Assembly: GCA_963664835.2 (NCBI GenBank)
Contig: CAXXUG010000013.1
Span: 310,001-374,000 of the forward strand
From: G963664835 sp963664835
GTDB lineage: Bacteria > Chloroflexota > UBA6077 > FW602-bin22 > JBCLEL01
DNA: 64,000 nucleotides
Reading direction: 5' to 3'
The notes under the pieces are model-generated. The model did not search any database, had not been told where the DNA came from, and saw only the letters and a program-made list of their open reading frames with translations. A program made the translations under genes and the position numbers. This document shows, piece by piece, positions 8,614 to 17,370 of the stretch (position 1 is its first letter; each line of letters starts with the position of its first letter).

Positions 8614-9279
8614 TTGACCGTAGACCGTCTCGAATGGGCCATCCGGCGCCTCGCCGACTTCTATCCGTCACTGCCCGCCCACCGACTCACCGACCCTCTC
8701 GACGAGCTAGTCGGCACCATCCTCTCCCAAAACACCAGCGACCGTAACTCAGAGGCCGCCTTCCGCAGCCTTCGATCCGCTTTCAGGGACTGGGAGTCTG
8801 TGATCGCGGCGGATCCCGTTCAGATCGCCGAAGCGATTCGTCCCGGCGGCCTCCACCGCATTAAGGCACGGCGCATTCTAGAGACCCTGCACGCCGTAAA
8901 GGACCGGACCGGCCGGCTCGACCTCGACTGGCTTCGTGAACTGCCACAACCGGAGATCCGCCGGCATCTCGTCGCGATTCCTGGCATCGGCGTCAAGACC
9001 GCCGCCTGCGTCGAAGCCTTCTCCCTGGGCCTGCCGGCCTGTCCGGCCGACACTCACGTCAGCCGGATCTGCCAGAGGCTCGGGTTGGTTCCCCGGAAAG
9101 CATCGCCGGACAAGGCGCAGGCCGTACTCGAGAGCGAAACGCCACCCGGCGAACAGGTCGACCTGCACCGGCGGATGATCCGACTGGGCCGCGAGGTGTG
9201 CCACGCTCGCAAACCAGATTGCCCCGTCTGTCCCTTGCGGACCCGGTGCGATTACTTTGCGTCCAATAAGGCCAGCTAG
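8614..9279 (+). CDS. nth: Endonuclease III, DNA glycosylase/AP lyase
   Basis: This enzyme removes oxidised pyrimidines and cleaves the resulting abasic site in base-excision repair. The 221-residue protein has the helix-hairpin-helix/GPD core IPGIGVKTAACV with the catalytic Lys, and the catalytic Asp in CPADTHVSR. The C-terminal 4Fe-4S ligands fit C-x6-C-x2-C-x5-C exactly (CHARKPDCPVCPLRTRC). The start is taken as TTG at 8614, directly after the preceding small gene. LTDPLDELVGTILSQNTSD is the family's N-terminal signature. The HAD gene follows after 27 bases and is probably co-transcribed. Confidence 0.94.
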   Translation: MTVDRLEWAIRRLADFYPSLPAHRLTDPLDELVGTILSQNTSDRNSEAAFRSLRSAFRDWESVIAADPVQIAEAIRPGGLHRIKARRILETLHAVKDRTGRLDLDWLRELPQPEIRRHLVAIPGIGVKTAACVEAFSLGLPACPADTHVSRICQRLGLVPRKASPDKAQAVLESETPPGEQVDLHRRMIRLGREVCHARKPDCPVCPLRTRCDYFASNKAS

Positions 9280-9306
9280 ACTCGAAGCCCGGAGCACCGA
9301 ACCGCC

Positions 9307-10026
9307 GTGAACCCAGACAAGAGATGGCCTCCCGACCAGCTGACCACCGTCCTCTTCGACCTTGACGACACACTGATCGATTCCTTCGACGCCCGGTCAT
9401 CGGCCCTTGCGCGAGTGTTCGCAAGATTCAATGTTCGGGATCGCTCCCCCCGCGAGTTCATGCGCGATTTGGGCGGTAAACAGCTCATGTCCGCCCTTGA
9501 GGAGTTGGAGTCAGAGCTAGGCCAAATGGTCGGCCTCTATGAGACGTATCGAGAGCTGTATTGGACGCAGGAAACCGATACGATTCGCCTCTACCCTGGC
9601 GTCAAGACCCTTCTGTCCGCGATCAGGACAAACGGCCTGAGTACCGGCTTGGTCACCCAAAAGCGCCGCAACTTCACCATCGCGGGACGAAGCGCCGGCG
9701 CGATGAAGGAGGTTAGGCAAGCCGGACTCTCCGAGACGTTTCCCGTCGTGATCGGGATGGAGGACGTGACGAGATTTAAACCGCATCCAGAGGGTATTCG
9801 TCTCGCGATGAGGCTACTTGGGTCCACGCCTGAACACACCCTGATGGTCGGCGACAGCTTCCCTGACATGGAAGCCGGCCGAGCCGCCGGATGCTGGACC
9901 TGCCACGCGACCTGGGGATTGCCGGAAGGACACCGCACGCTCGATGGCGTCGAACCGGATTTCGTGGCCGCCTCGCCGGCTGAGTTACTGACGTTGATCT
10001 CAGAACCAAGCCGCGTATGGCGGTAG
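9307..10026 (+). CDS. HAD-superfamily hydrolase, phosphoglycolate-phosphatase-like
   Basis: A cytosolic phosphatase of the haloacid dehalogenase superfamily, 239 residues. Motif I is VLFDLDDTLIDS (nucleophile Asp plus general acid Asp), motif II the Thr in GLVTQK, motif III the Lys in RFKPHPEG, and motif IV GDSFPDMEAG. The cap inserted after motif I is the helical C1 type seen in Gph, PpaX and pyrimidine 5'-nucleotidases. The start is GTG at 9307. Substrate cannot be read from sequence. Linkage to nth suggests at most a housekeeping clean-up role. Confidence 0.88.
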   Translation: MNPDKRWPPDQLTTVLFDLDDTLIDSFDARSSALARVFARFNVRDRSPREFMRDLGGKQLMSALEELESELGQMVGLYETYRELYWTQETDTIRLYPGVKTLLSAIRTNGLSTGLVTQKRRNFTIAGRSAGAMKEVRQAGLSETFPVVIGMEDVTRFKPHPEGIRLAMRLLGSTPEHTLMVGDSFPDMEAGRAAGCWTCHATWGLPEGHRTLDGVEPDFVAASPAELLTLISEPSRVWR

Positions 10027-10081
10027 CCAAGACACCCGCGCCCGGCCACCGCTCGACGGCGTCCCCTCGAAACCGGTGCTC

Positions 10082-11299
10082 CTACGGATCGACGCAGATC
10101 AGCTCGTCACACGGATACTTGGTGATAACCTGGGGACCGTCCTTGGTTATCACGCACTCCTCCTCGATCCGTGCGGCTCCAGTTCCGTCCGATGCAGGAC
10201 AGTAGGTCTCCAGCGCGAACACCATGTTCTCCTCAAGGACGATCGGATTGTCCATCGAGACCCGCCGGCTGAACACAGGCTTTTCCCAGTGGCTCAGGCC
10301 AATCCCATGCCCGAACTGCAGCGCGAACGCAGCCGCCTCTGATTCGTAGCCGAATGACTGCGCCGGCGGCCAGACCGAAGCTACCTCCGCCGTAGTGTTG
10401 CCCGCCCTCACCATGTCGATCGACGCATACAGCCAATCGTAGGCCTTTTTATAAGCGTCATGCATCGCCGGCGTGGCCTCGCCCACGTGGAAAGTCCGGT
10501 AGTAGCACGTCCGGTAGCCCATGAACGAGTGGATGATGTCCATGAAGATGGGATCTCCCGGCCGGACGATGCGGTCGGTGAAGTTGTGAGGATGTGGACT
10601 GCTCCGCGGGCCGGAGATGCAGTTTACGACCTCGACCTGATCGGAGCCCAATCGATAGAGCACATCATGCACCATCCCTACCAGGTCGTTTTCTCGGATG
10701 CCGGCCCTCAGATTCCTGATCACAGTACTGTACGACGCGTCCACCATGCTGGCGGCGCCCTCCAGCAGAAAAATCTCGTCCTGAGTCTTGATCACCCGCG
10801 CGTCCAGCATGATCTCCTGGCCGTCGACGATCGTGAACCCGTTCTTCTGCAGGACCTCCAACGCCCTGTAGTCGATGATGTCTATGCCAACGCGAGCGTT
10901 CTCTATCCCGTGGTCCTTCAGTATCCTGACCAACGTGTCGTCGAATTCGTTCTGGAAGCCGGCCTCGTACGGCACCGAGTTGCGCATCCAGCTCGACATC
11001 GGAAAAACGCGGTCCTTGATCCAGGGCGAGTGCAGCTTCTTCGAGGCGACCGCGCTACCGAAGTCGAATAGCAGCGGTTTGCCTCCCTGCGGCACAATAG
11101 CGTACCGACCGAGCTTGTCACGCGCCCACTCCCCGGTCCAGGTGTTCGTCGCGTAGCGGATGTTGTTCTGGTCGAACAGCAGCAACGCGTCTGCGTCCGA
11201 CTTCGCCATCGCCTTCTCGACCTTCTCTTCGCGCTCGCGGCGCAATCGATCGAAGTCGACCCTGACCTCGAAGTCAGTGGCCATTGTTCCAAATTTCAT
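10082..11299 (-). CDS. M24-family (creatinase/Xaa-Pro peptidase fold) hydrolase with an altered metal site
   Basis: A 405-residue pita-bread-fold protein with an N-terminal creatinase-like domain (about 1-170) and a C-terminal M24 domain. Ligand positions recognisable by alignment to methionine aminopeptidase are Asp254 (FMDIIHSF), His331 (GHGIGLSH), Glu364 (FALETY) and Glu379/380 (RIEEE). The second Asp, expected 11 residues after Asp254, is Cys265 (GYRTCYYRTF). A conventional two-metal peptidase mechanism is therefore doubtful; a lyase or another M24 activity is possible. ATG at 11299 is preceded by GGGAGG. The SDR gene lies 25 bases upstream on the same strand, so the two likely form an operon and may act on the same small molecule. 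Confidence 0.85.
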   Translation of the reverse strand: MKFGTMATDFEVRVDFDRLRREREEKVEKAMAKSDADALLLFDQNNIRYATNTWTGEWARDKLGRYAIVPQGGKPLLFDFGSAVASKKLHSPWIKDRVFPMSSWMRNSVPYEAGFQNEFDDTLVRILKDHGIENARVGIDIIDYRALEVLQKNGFTIVDGQEIMLDARVIKTQDEIFLLEGAASMVDASYSTVIRNLRAGIRENDLVGMVHDVLYRLGSDQVEVVNCISGPRSSPHPHNFTDRIVRPGDPIFMDIIHSFMGYRTCYYRTFHVGEATPAMHDAYKKAYDWLYASIDMVRAGNTTAEVASVWPPAQSFGYESEAAAFALQFGHGIGLSHWEKPVFSRRVSMDNPIVLEENMVFALETYCPASDGTGAARIEEECVITKDGPQVITKYPCDELICVDP

Positions 11300-11324
11300 T
11301 GCTGGTCCTCCCTGTCAGACCCCT

Positions 11325-12107
11325 TCAGGACAGAATCATCCCGCCTTCGACGTTGTAAGTCTGACCGGTAATGTAGTCGGCATCTTCCGAAGCGAGGAAC
11401 GCCGCCAGCTTGGCGACATCATCCGGCTCCGCAACCCGGCCAAGCAGAATGTCGGCGGAGAAGTTCCTCATCGCCTCACCAGGCTCGCTGGTGTCGCCCA
11501 ATTCGATGTACTCGTTGTCAAGCTGCTCCCATAGTGGCGTGTCTACTACGCCCGGCGCGAACGCGTTTACCGTAATCTTGTGCTCGGCCAGCGCCCTGGC
11601 GCCGGACTGCGTCAACGCGATCACCGAGAACTTGCTCGCACAGTAGGGTGCGATTTCCGGAAAACCCTGCCTTCCCGCGATAGACGACGAGTTGATGATC
11701 TTTCCGCCTGTGCCCTGCGCGATCATCTGCTTCGCCGCTTCCTGCATGCAGATCAGCACTCCTAGCCCATTCACGCGCATAATGAAGTCCCAATTGTCCT
11801 CTGTAACCTCCAGGAAACGCTGGATTCGGTTGACACCGGCGTTATTGAACAGCACGTCCAACTTGCCGAACTCTGACACCGCCCGCTGCACCATGGCCTG
11901 CACCTGGTCGCGCTTCGTGACGTCAACGCCGACCGCGATCGCCTCGATACCCATGTCCCGGGCTTCGGAGGCGGCCTCCTCGGCCTGTTCGGCGTTGAGG
12001 TCCCCAATGACCACTTTGGCCCCCTCGCCTCCCAAGCGTTGTCCGATGGCTTTACCAATCCCCCGAGCGCCGCCGGTTATGATGCATACTCTGCCTTCAA
12101 GTCTCAA
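11325..12107 (-). CDS. Short-chain dehydrogenase/reductase (SDR)
   Basis: NAD(P)-dependent oxidoreductase of the classical SDR family, about 260 residues. It shows the cofactor motif TGGARGIGKAIG, NNAG, catalytic Ser in NSSSIAG, YCASK (Tyr-x3-Lys) and the C-terminal YITGQTYNVEGG. Asp near the end of the second beta strand (VVIGDLN) suggests NAD preference. I choose TTG at 12107 because GGAGG stands nine bases upstream and MRLEGRVCIITGG is the usual SDR beginning; the frame stays open to 12149. It precedes the M24 gene by 25 bases. Substrate unknown. Confidence 0.9.
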   Translation of the reverse strand: MRLEGRVCIITGGARGIGKAIGQRLGGEGAKVVIGDLNAEQAEEAASEARDMGIEAIAVGVDVTKRDQVQAMVQRAVSEFGKLDVLFNNAGVNRIQRFLEVTEDNWDFIMRVNGLGVLICMQEAAKQMIAQGTGGKIINSSSIAGRQGFPEIAPYCASKFSVIALTQSGARALAEHKITVNAFAPGVVDTPLWEQLDNEYIELGDTSEPGEAMRNFSADILLGRVAEPDDVAKLAAFLASEDADYITGQTYNVEGGMILS

Positions 12108-12658
12108 AACCACATACCTCCGCTGCACGTTGGGTGTATCAGGCGCCAATGCGCCATCGCCGGCTATTGGAACACCCCGCCGGCGATTTAGTCAATTCGA
12201 GCGCCACTGGGTCGATTGCGCTCGTGTACGACTGGGCACATGGGTAACACTTAGACCGAGCACATAGGTAACACTTTTGTAGGGGTATGCACAACTCGTT
12301 TCACGTGATCATCCAAGAGCCTGATGATGAGAGGACCGAACTGGAGGTCGAATGTCGATCGTGGAATGAGAAAATGTAGCGCGGTCGAAGACTACGGGAG
12401 GCGAGGGGCTCGTCCTCCGTTGGATTAGGGGTGGGACGTGGCGGAATCCGTGGTGCCAACTCGCTGTACAAAAGGACAATTCCGGCTTTTCATACCTTAG
12501 TGTGCCGGCAACAGCCGACATGGCCTGTTGGCACCGAGTTTCAGTTGGGCGCTTCAGTGATGATGTTTTTTTGAGGGCGGCAACTTACGACGCGGCAATC
12601 CGAGTGCCGCGCCTCGCAATTCTGCTCATTTTTTCTCGGTCACAGACCGAATTCTGCA
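12108..12658. repeat. Intergenic region with IS-end-like direct repeat and dispersed palindromic repeats
   Basis: Two 19-base direct repeats, (g/g)GCACAT(g/a)GGTAACACTT-like, lie at 12234-12252 and 12258-12276, a pattern resembling IS481-family ends; no transposase is near, so this may be a relic. Copies of dispersed unit B (about 12372-12420) and unit A in reverse orientation (about 12488-12536) follow. No gene is supported here. Confidence 0.6.
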
Positions 12659-14863
12659 TCAGTCCGGCAACCGGCCCTTCTGAAGCAGATACGCCCGCGC
12701 CAGCCGCAACTCATCATAGGTGAATTCTTCCACTCCCAGGAACTCCCAAACCGGCCCAAAGAAAGCGCTGCCGCAGACACCAAAGGCCTCTTCTATCCTT
12801 GCGAGCCTTTCCTCCGCCGGCAGCAGGTGGCCCAATTCCAAGGCCACGCCTCGATCGGCCATCCGTTCGATATGCCCGATAATGGTAGTCTCCACCATAC
12901 CTCGTTGCCGGGCTATCTGGCTGATCGAAAGCCCTTGGGACAACATTTCCCTGGTTATATCGTAGGTATTTCCTCGACGCGGCTGCCGCCGTTCACGCTC
13001 TTGTCCTCCGACAGATCTTTGTACAACAGATGTCCGCTCCGGCCGGTCGTTCGCCTCGGCGTAGCTACGTATGACCTCTAGGAACCTCGGTCCGTACTGC
13101 TCCAATTTCACCTCACCCACTCCGGTTATCCCGGAGAACTCCTCCATGCTCCGTGGGACGACGGCAGCCATGTGCCGGAGGGATACGTCCCATAAGATCG
13201 CGAACGGCGGAACATCACGGGCATCGGCCAACTGTCTCCGCAATGCGCGTAGCTCCTCGAACAGCCCCTCGTCGTACTCCGTTGCCGCCGGCGTTTTTCT
13301 GGTCCGGCCGGCTCCGGTGTCCCGGTCAACGTCCGGATCCGTCGGACGCAAGAGGGCTAGGGTTTGGCGCTCTCGGAGGAACTCCCGCCCACTGGGTGCC
13401 ACGGCTAGGGTCGGATATTCACCATCGCTGCGCATGAGCAATCCCCGCGCCTCCAGCTGTCCAATAATGTCCCTGAGTTGAGGTCGCGTATAGTCCCGGG
13501 CGATTCCATACACACTTAATTGACGGTGGCCGAACTGCAGGATCCGCTTGTCCCGGCTCCCCCTCAATACACGTATCACATGGGTAATACCAAACCTCTC
13601 GCCGGTGCGGATTACCGCGGAGAGTATCTTTTGGGCTATCTCCGTAGCGTCGAACTCCTCTCCGGATCTCAGACAGACGTCGCACCCGCCGCAGTTGTCT
13701 TCCGTCCAACGCTCTCCAAAATACTCCAGGAGGAATCGACGCCGGCAGGTCGGAAGTTGGGCAAACTCCAACATCTTGTCGAGCTTCAGACCTGCATTCC
13801 GCCGTTCAGAGGCGTCTTCGATCTGGTTGATAAAAAAGTCCTGTTTGGCCTTGTCCGCGTAGGCGAAGAACAGAACGCACTCGCTGGGAAGCCCATCCCT
13901 GCCCGCCCGGCCCGTTTCCTGGTAGTAGGCCTCCAGGGACTTGGGAAGACTGTGGTGGACCACCAGCCGGATGTCCGGCTTGTTTATCCCCATTCCAAAG
14001 GCAATGGTAGCGACGATGATGGGTACGCGGTCTCGGACAAATTCCTCCTGGGTCCGGCGGCGGGTTTCCCCGTCGAGCCCGGCGTGGTAAGGGCGGGCCG
14101 ACAAACCCTCAGCCTTCAAATCCGCCGCCAGATCTTCGGTCTCTTTCCGGGAGAAACAATAGATTATGGTGGACTGGTGCATGTGGCGGCGAAGTAGCGA
14201 CAACAGCCGCATCCAATAATCGCCCTTCGGCAGCACCGAATAACTGAGGTTTGGCCGGTTGAAACTAGATACGAACACCTGGCCCTGCTGCAAGCCAAGT
14301 TGAACGATGATGTCATCCCGAACCTGTGGGGTCGCGGTGGCGGTCAGGGCAATCACCGGCACTGACGGAAAATCCTGCCTCAGTTGCCGCAAGTTGCGGT
14401 AGTCAGGTCGAAAATCGTGGCCCCACTCGGAGATGCAATGGGCCTCGTCAATTGCGATTAGGCTCAGCTTCACGGCGCTGAGGAACCGGCGGAATCCTGG
14501 AACCGCCAGCCGTTCCGGCGCCACGTACAAGATCTTCACCTGTCCGCGCCGCACCTGCTCCTGGACTCCATTGATCGCGGAAGCCGGCAGAGTGCTATTG
14601 ATGAACCTGGCGGCAATGCCGTTGGAGTTCAACGCGTCCACCTGGTCCTTCATCAGGGCGATCAGTGGCGATATCACCAGCGTGATGCCATCAAAGATCA
14701 GCGCCGGCAGTTGGTAGCAGAGCGACTTGCCGCCGCCGGTTGGCATCAACGCCAGGCTGTCCCGGCCGGCCAAGACGTTGGCGATTATCTCTTCCTGCGG
14801 CGACCAAAAGCTGTCGTAGCCGAATCGGGACTTGAGGATGGCAAGGGGTGCGCTATCGTTCAA
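12659..14863 (-). CDS. recQ: ATP-dependent DNA helicase RecQ
   Basis: A 3'-5' helicase of recombination and replication-fork repair, 734 residues. The order is: DEAD-like domain with MPTGGGKSLCYQLPAL (Walker A) and IDEAHCISEWGHDFRPDY; second RecA domain with GRAGRDGLPSECVLF; zinc-binding RQC part with CRRRFLLEYFGERWTEDNCGGCDVC; winged helix (about 400-500); HRDC domain (about 520-600, ending FSGITGVGEVKLEQYG); and a C-terminal helix-turn-helix domain (about 620-734, SQGLSISQIARQRGM), which is present in many longer RecQ proteins. All motifs are intact. It stands alone on the minus strand. Confidence 0.95.
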   Translation of the reverse strand: MNDSAPLAILKSRFGYDSFWSPQEEIIANVLAGRDSLALMPTGGGKSLCYQLPALIFDGITLVISPLIALMKDQVDALNSNGIAARFINSTLPASAINGVQEQVRRGQVKILYVAPERLAVPGFRRFLSAVKLSLIAIDEAHCISEWGHDFRPDYRNLRQLRQDFPSVPVIALTATATPQVRDDIIVQLGLQQGQVFVSSFNRPNLSYSVLPKGDYWMRLLSLLRRHMHQSTIIYCFSRKETEDLAADLKAEGLSARPYHAGLDGETRRRTQEEFVRDRVPIIVATIAFGMGINKPDIRLVVHHSLPKSLEAYYQETGRAGRDGLPSECVLFFAYADKAKQDFFINQIEDASERRNAGLKLDKMLEFAQLPTCRRRFLLEYFGERWTEDNCGGCDVCLRSGEEFDATEIAQKILSAVIRTGERFGITHVIRVLRGSRDKRILQFGHRQLSVYGIARDYTRPQLRDIIGQLEARGLLMRSDGEYPTLAVAPSGREFLRERQTLALLRPTDPDVDRDTGAGRTRKTPAATEYDEGLFEELRALRRQLADARDVPPFAILWDVSLRHMAAVVPRSMEEFSGITGVGEVKLEQYGPRFLEVIRSYAEANDRPERTSVVQRSVGGQERERRQPRRGNTYDITREMLSQGLSISQIARQRGMVETTIIGHIERMADRGVALELGHLLPAEERLARIEEAFGVCGSAFFGPVWEFLGVEEFTYDELRLARAYLLQKGRLPD

Positions 14864-14910
14864 GGCTGGCTATCGTGCCTAACGGCGGACTTGGCAGTTA
14901 CGCCGGAAGT

Positions 14911-15339
14911 TCACTCGTTGGACGCGTTGCGCCAGAGACGGCGGCTGGTAGCGCTTAGCACGATTGCCGCGAGAGGATCAGTAAACATCCAATTGATCAG
15001 ATGAGTCGTACCTTGGGGCTCGTCGCCGCTCATGAGAAAGTCAAACCAATTCCAAAAGAACCATAGAGACAGGAAGATTGTGGCATAGAAGACTAGGTTT
15101 ATCTCTAGGTAACTGCGCGTAACCGAATCGCCGGACCCATCCTGCTCCAGAGCCTGCTTGGCCATCACGTGAACCACAAAAGCGACTATTATCCCAGCGG
15201 CCATAAACCAATCCAGGACCGCCCACACGGCGATGATATCCACAGCATCCTGATAGAGCGAGCCGAAGACATAGTGTGCCGCCACCGCCAAGCTGATCAG
15301 ACCGAGTAAGATCGAGGCTATTCTTGTTATCACCTTCAC
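14911..15339 (-). CDS. Four-helix integral membrane protein of unknown function
   Basis: A 142-residue protein with about four hydrophobic helices (roughly residues 8-28, 36-60, 84-103, and 117-133). It has a polar cytosolic or periplasmic loop QALEQDGSGDSVTRSYLEIN. I recognise no family. The strong hydrophobic periodicity and clear length make it a credible gene; it starts MKVITRIASILLG. Its relation to recQ, 48 bases downstream, is unclear. Confidence 0.7.
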   Translation of the reverse strand: MKVITRIASILLGLISLAVAAHYVFGSLYQDAVDIIAVWAVLDWFMAAGIIVAFVVHVMAKQALEQDGSGDSVTRSYLEINLVFYATIFLSLWFFWNWFDFLMSGDEPQGTTHLINWMFTDPLAAIVLSATSRRLWRNASNE

Positions 15340-15526
15340 AGCTCCTTGCCAAGGCCGGGCCCAACATTTGTGGTAGACAGTTTAGGTTGCCGCCCGACTT
15401 CGCGGGCGAAGATGATGCCGCATCAACTCGGATCACCAGTACTTCTATATCCGTTGGCGAAACGATCAAGCCGGCTAGCTCGAGACTAGCCCTCCGCCTT
15501 CCAGTTAGTCTATCATTTCCTTACAC

Positions 15527-17254
15527 ATGAGTGCGACGCCCGCGAGTAATCCCCAGATTAGAATCAAAGACCTGCCCGGCGAGCAGCGGCGCGTCATCCG
15601 CGCGTGGTGCATCTACGACTGGGCCAACTCGGCATTCGCGACCAGCGGCTTGGTCGCCATCTTCCCAGTCTACTTCGTATTTCTCTTCAAAGAGGCTCTG
15701 GGTGAGAGCATAACCTTCCTCGGCATCACGTTCACGGGAAGCTCGGTCTGGAGTTTGGCGATCGCGGTCTCAACCGCGACAGTCGCACTTTCCAGCCCGG
15801 TAATAGGTGTAATCTCCGACCGCATCCCCATAAAGCGAACCCTGCTGTGGATATACACCGGCGCTGGGGCCTTGTTCACCGTGTTGGCATTCTTCTCGGC
15901 CTACACCGGCCAACCATGGGCCTGGTTGATTGGCACCTTCACTCTCGCCAATATTGGATTCGCCGGCGGCCAGGTTTTCTATAACTCCTTCCTGCCCCAC
16001 ATTGGTCCGAAGCATCTGACCGACGACATTAGCAGCCGTGGATACGCGTACGGCTACATTGGGGGCGGTTCGTTACTCCTATTACACCTAGCTCTGATCC
16101 TGATGACACAGGACACGGAATGGTCCGACATAGCCACCAGGGGAGCCATCGCGTCGGTCGGGGTATGGTGGTTTGGTTGGGCGATATGGACGCTGCGTGT
16201 GGTGCCCGAGCCACCCATTCGCCGTCGCGTCGGCCGAATGAAGGCACCGGCCGTTCTCGCGATGGGATTCAAGGAGTTGGGCCGGACTTTCCGTGAGATC
16301 AAGCGTTTCAGAGTCGTACTCGTCTACCTGGGCGCCTACCTCCTATTCAACGATGGACTCCAGACCGTCATTGCAGTATCCGGCGCATTTGCCGCCGATA
16401 CACTGAGGATTTCGCTGGCATTCAATATGGCGACGATAGTGATCATTCAGTTCGTCGCCTCCCCTGGAGCCTTAGCCTTTGGCTGGTTAGCGGACAAGCT
16501 CTCCACGAAGCGGGCACTGATGATTTCTCTGGTGGGATGGATCTTCATCGTGCTGTTCGGCGTCGCGATAGCTCCCCTCTCACCGCGCGAGCACTCCGAG
16601 TTTGACTTCCGGATCGCCCACCGTCCGGACACCAACGACTACATTGTCGTTGACGCGCCGGGTTCGACAGACTCGACCCACGAGTTACGGCTGGCAGAAG
16701 ATTCCTGGGTTCTCAGCGAAGGTGCGATATTGACCCCGGGCGCGGCTGGCAACCTTGCCGAAGCCGTCCGGCTGTCGGACGGCTTTGCCTACAGCGTCTC
16801 GATTCAGGGTGGACCGGTCGACGGCGAGTCCGCGATCGGAAAACTGCATCCTTCGGTGCTTGGGTCTGGCCCAATTGACTGGTGGCCGAAGTTCGTGCGC
16901 TCGAATCTATGGGAGCCTCTCGGTTTTGACGCCGGCTACCAATGGCTGTTGCTCGGCGTGATGGTGGGACTGGTAATTGGTGGTAGCCAGGCGCTCGCCA
17001 GGAGCCTCTTCTCCCAGATCGCGCCGGAGTCGCGCAGCGGCGAGTTCTTCTCGTTCTTTGCGTTCATGAGCCGAGCCTCATCAGTATTCGGGCCCATGCT
17101 GTACGTCTTCGCCACCGCAGTCTTCGACACCCGCGTCGCGGTTACGTCGATTCTGCTGATAATCGTCGCTGGGACAATAGTGCTGAAGTGGGTTGACGTG
17201 TCCGAAGGGATCAGAGTGGCAGCCCGCGAGGAAGCCAGGATCCGGTACGCCTGA
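15527..17254 (+). CDS. UMF1/Atg22-like MFS transporter with a large extra loop
   Basis: Major-facilitator transporter, 575 residues. The N-terminus RAWCIYDWANSAFATSG is the hallmark of the UMF1 (Atg22-like) family, whose bacterial substrates are mostly undefined. About twelve membrane helices are visible. Between the seventh/eighth helices and the last group there is an unusual hydrophilic stretch, about residues 352-463. It is rich in beta-forming segments (DYIVVDAPGSTD, GFAYSVSIQGGP) and is lacking in typical members of about 430-460 residues. It probably forms an external domain. ATG at 15527. The dehydrogenase gene follows 116 bases later on the same strand. Confidence 0.88.
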   Translation: MSATPASNPQIRIKDLPGEQRRVIRAWCIYDWANSAFATSGLVAIFPVYFVFLFKEALGESITFLGITFTGSSVWSLAIAVSTATVALSSPVIGVISDRIPIKRTLLWIYTGAGALFTVLAFFSAYTGQPWAWLIGTFTLANIGFAGGQVFYNSFLPHIGPKHLTDDISSRGYAYGYIGGGSLLLLHLALILMTQDTEWSDIATRGAIASVGVWWFGWAIWTLRVVPEPPIRRRVGRMKAPAVLAMGFKELGRTFREIKRFRVVLVYLGAYLLFNDGLQTVIAVSGAFAADTLRISLAFNMATIVIIQFVASPGALAFGWLADKLSTKRALMISLVGWIFIVLFGVAIAPLSPREHSEFDFRIAHRPDTNDYIVVDAPGSTDSTHELRLAEDSWVLSEGAILTPGAAGNLAEAVRLSDGFAYSVSIQGGPVDGESAIGKLHPSVLGSGPIDWWPKFVRSNLWEPLGFDAGYQWLLLGVMVGLVIGGSQALARSLFSQIAPESRSGEFFSFFAFMSRASSVFGPMLYVFATAVFDTRVAVTSILLIIVAGTIVLKWVDVSEGIRVAAREEARIRYA

Positions 17255-17370
17255 CGGCATGAACAGCTCGGAGGCTTCCCGCCTCCCCCTGCAAATCATG
17301 GTGCACACCAACGCTGTACGAATTCGGACCGGCCGGCAGATGTTCGTCCGCTCAGAACAGGAGTTGCGCA

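Noticed and set aside
13520..14197. 225-codon frame opposite recQ
   Set aside because: Antisense to conserved helicase motifs; no start signal or recognisable domain.
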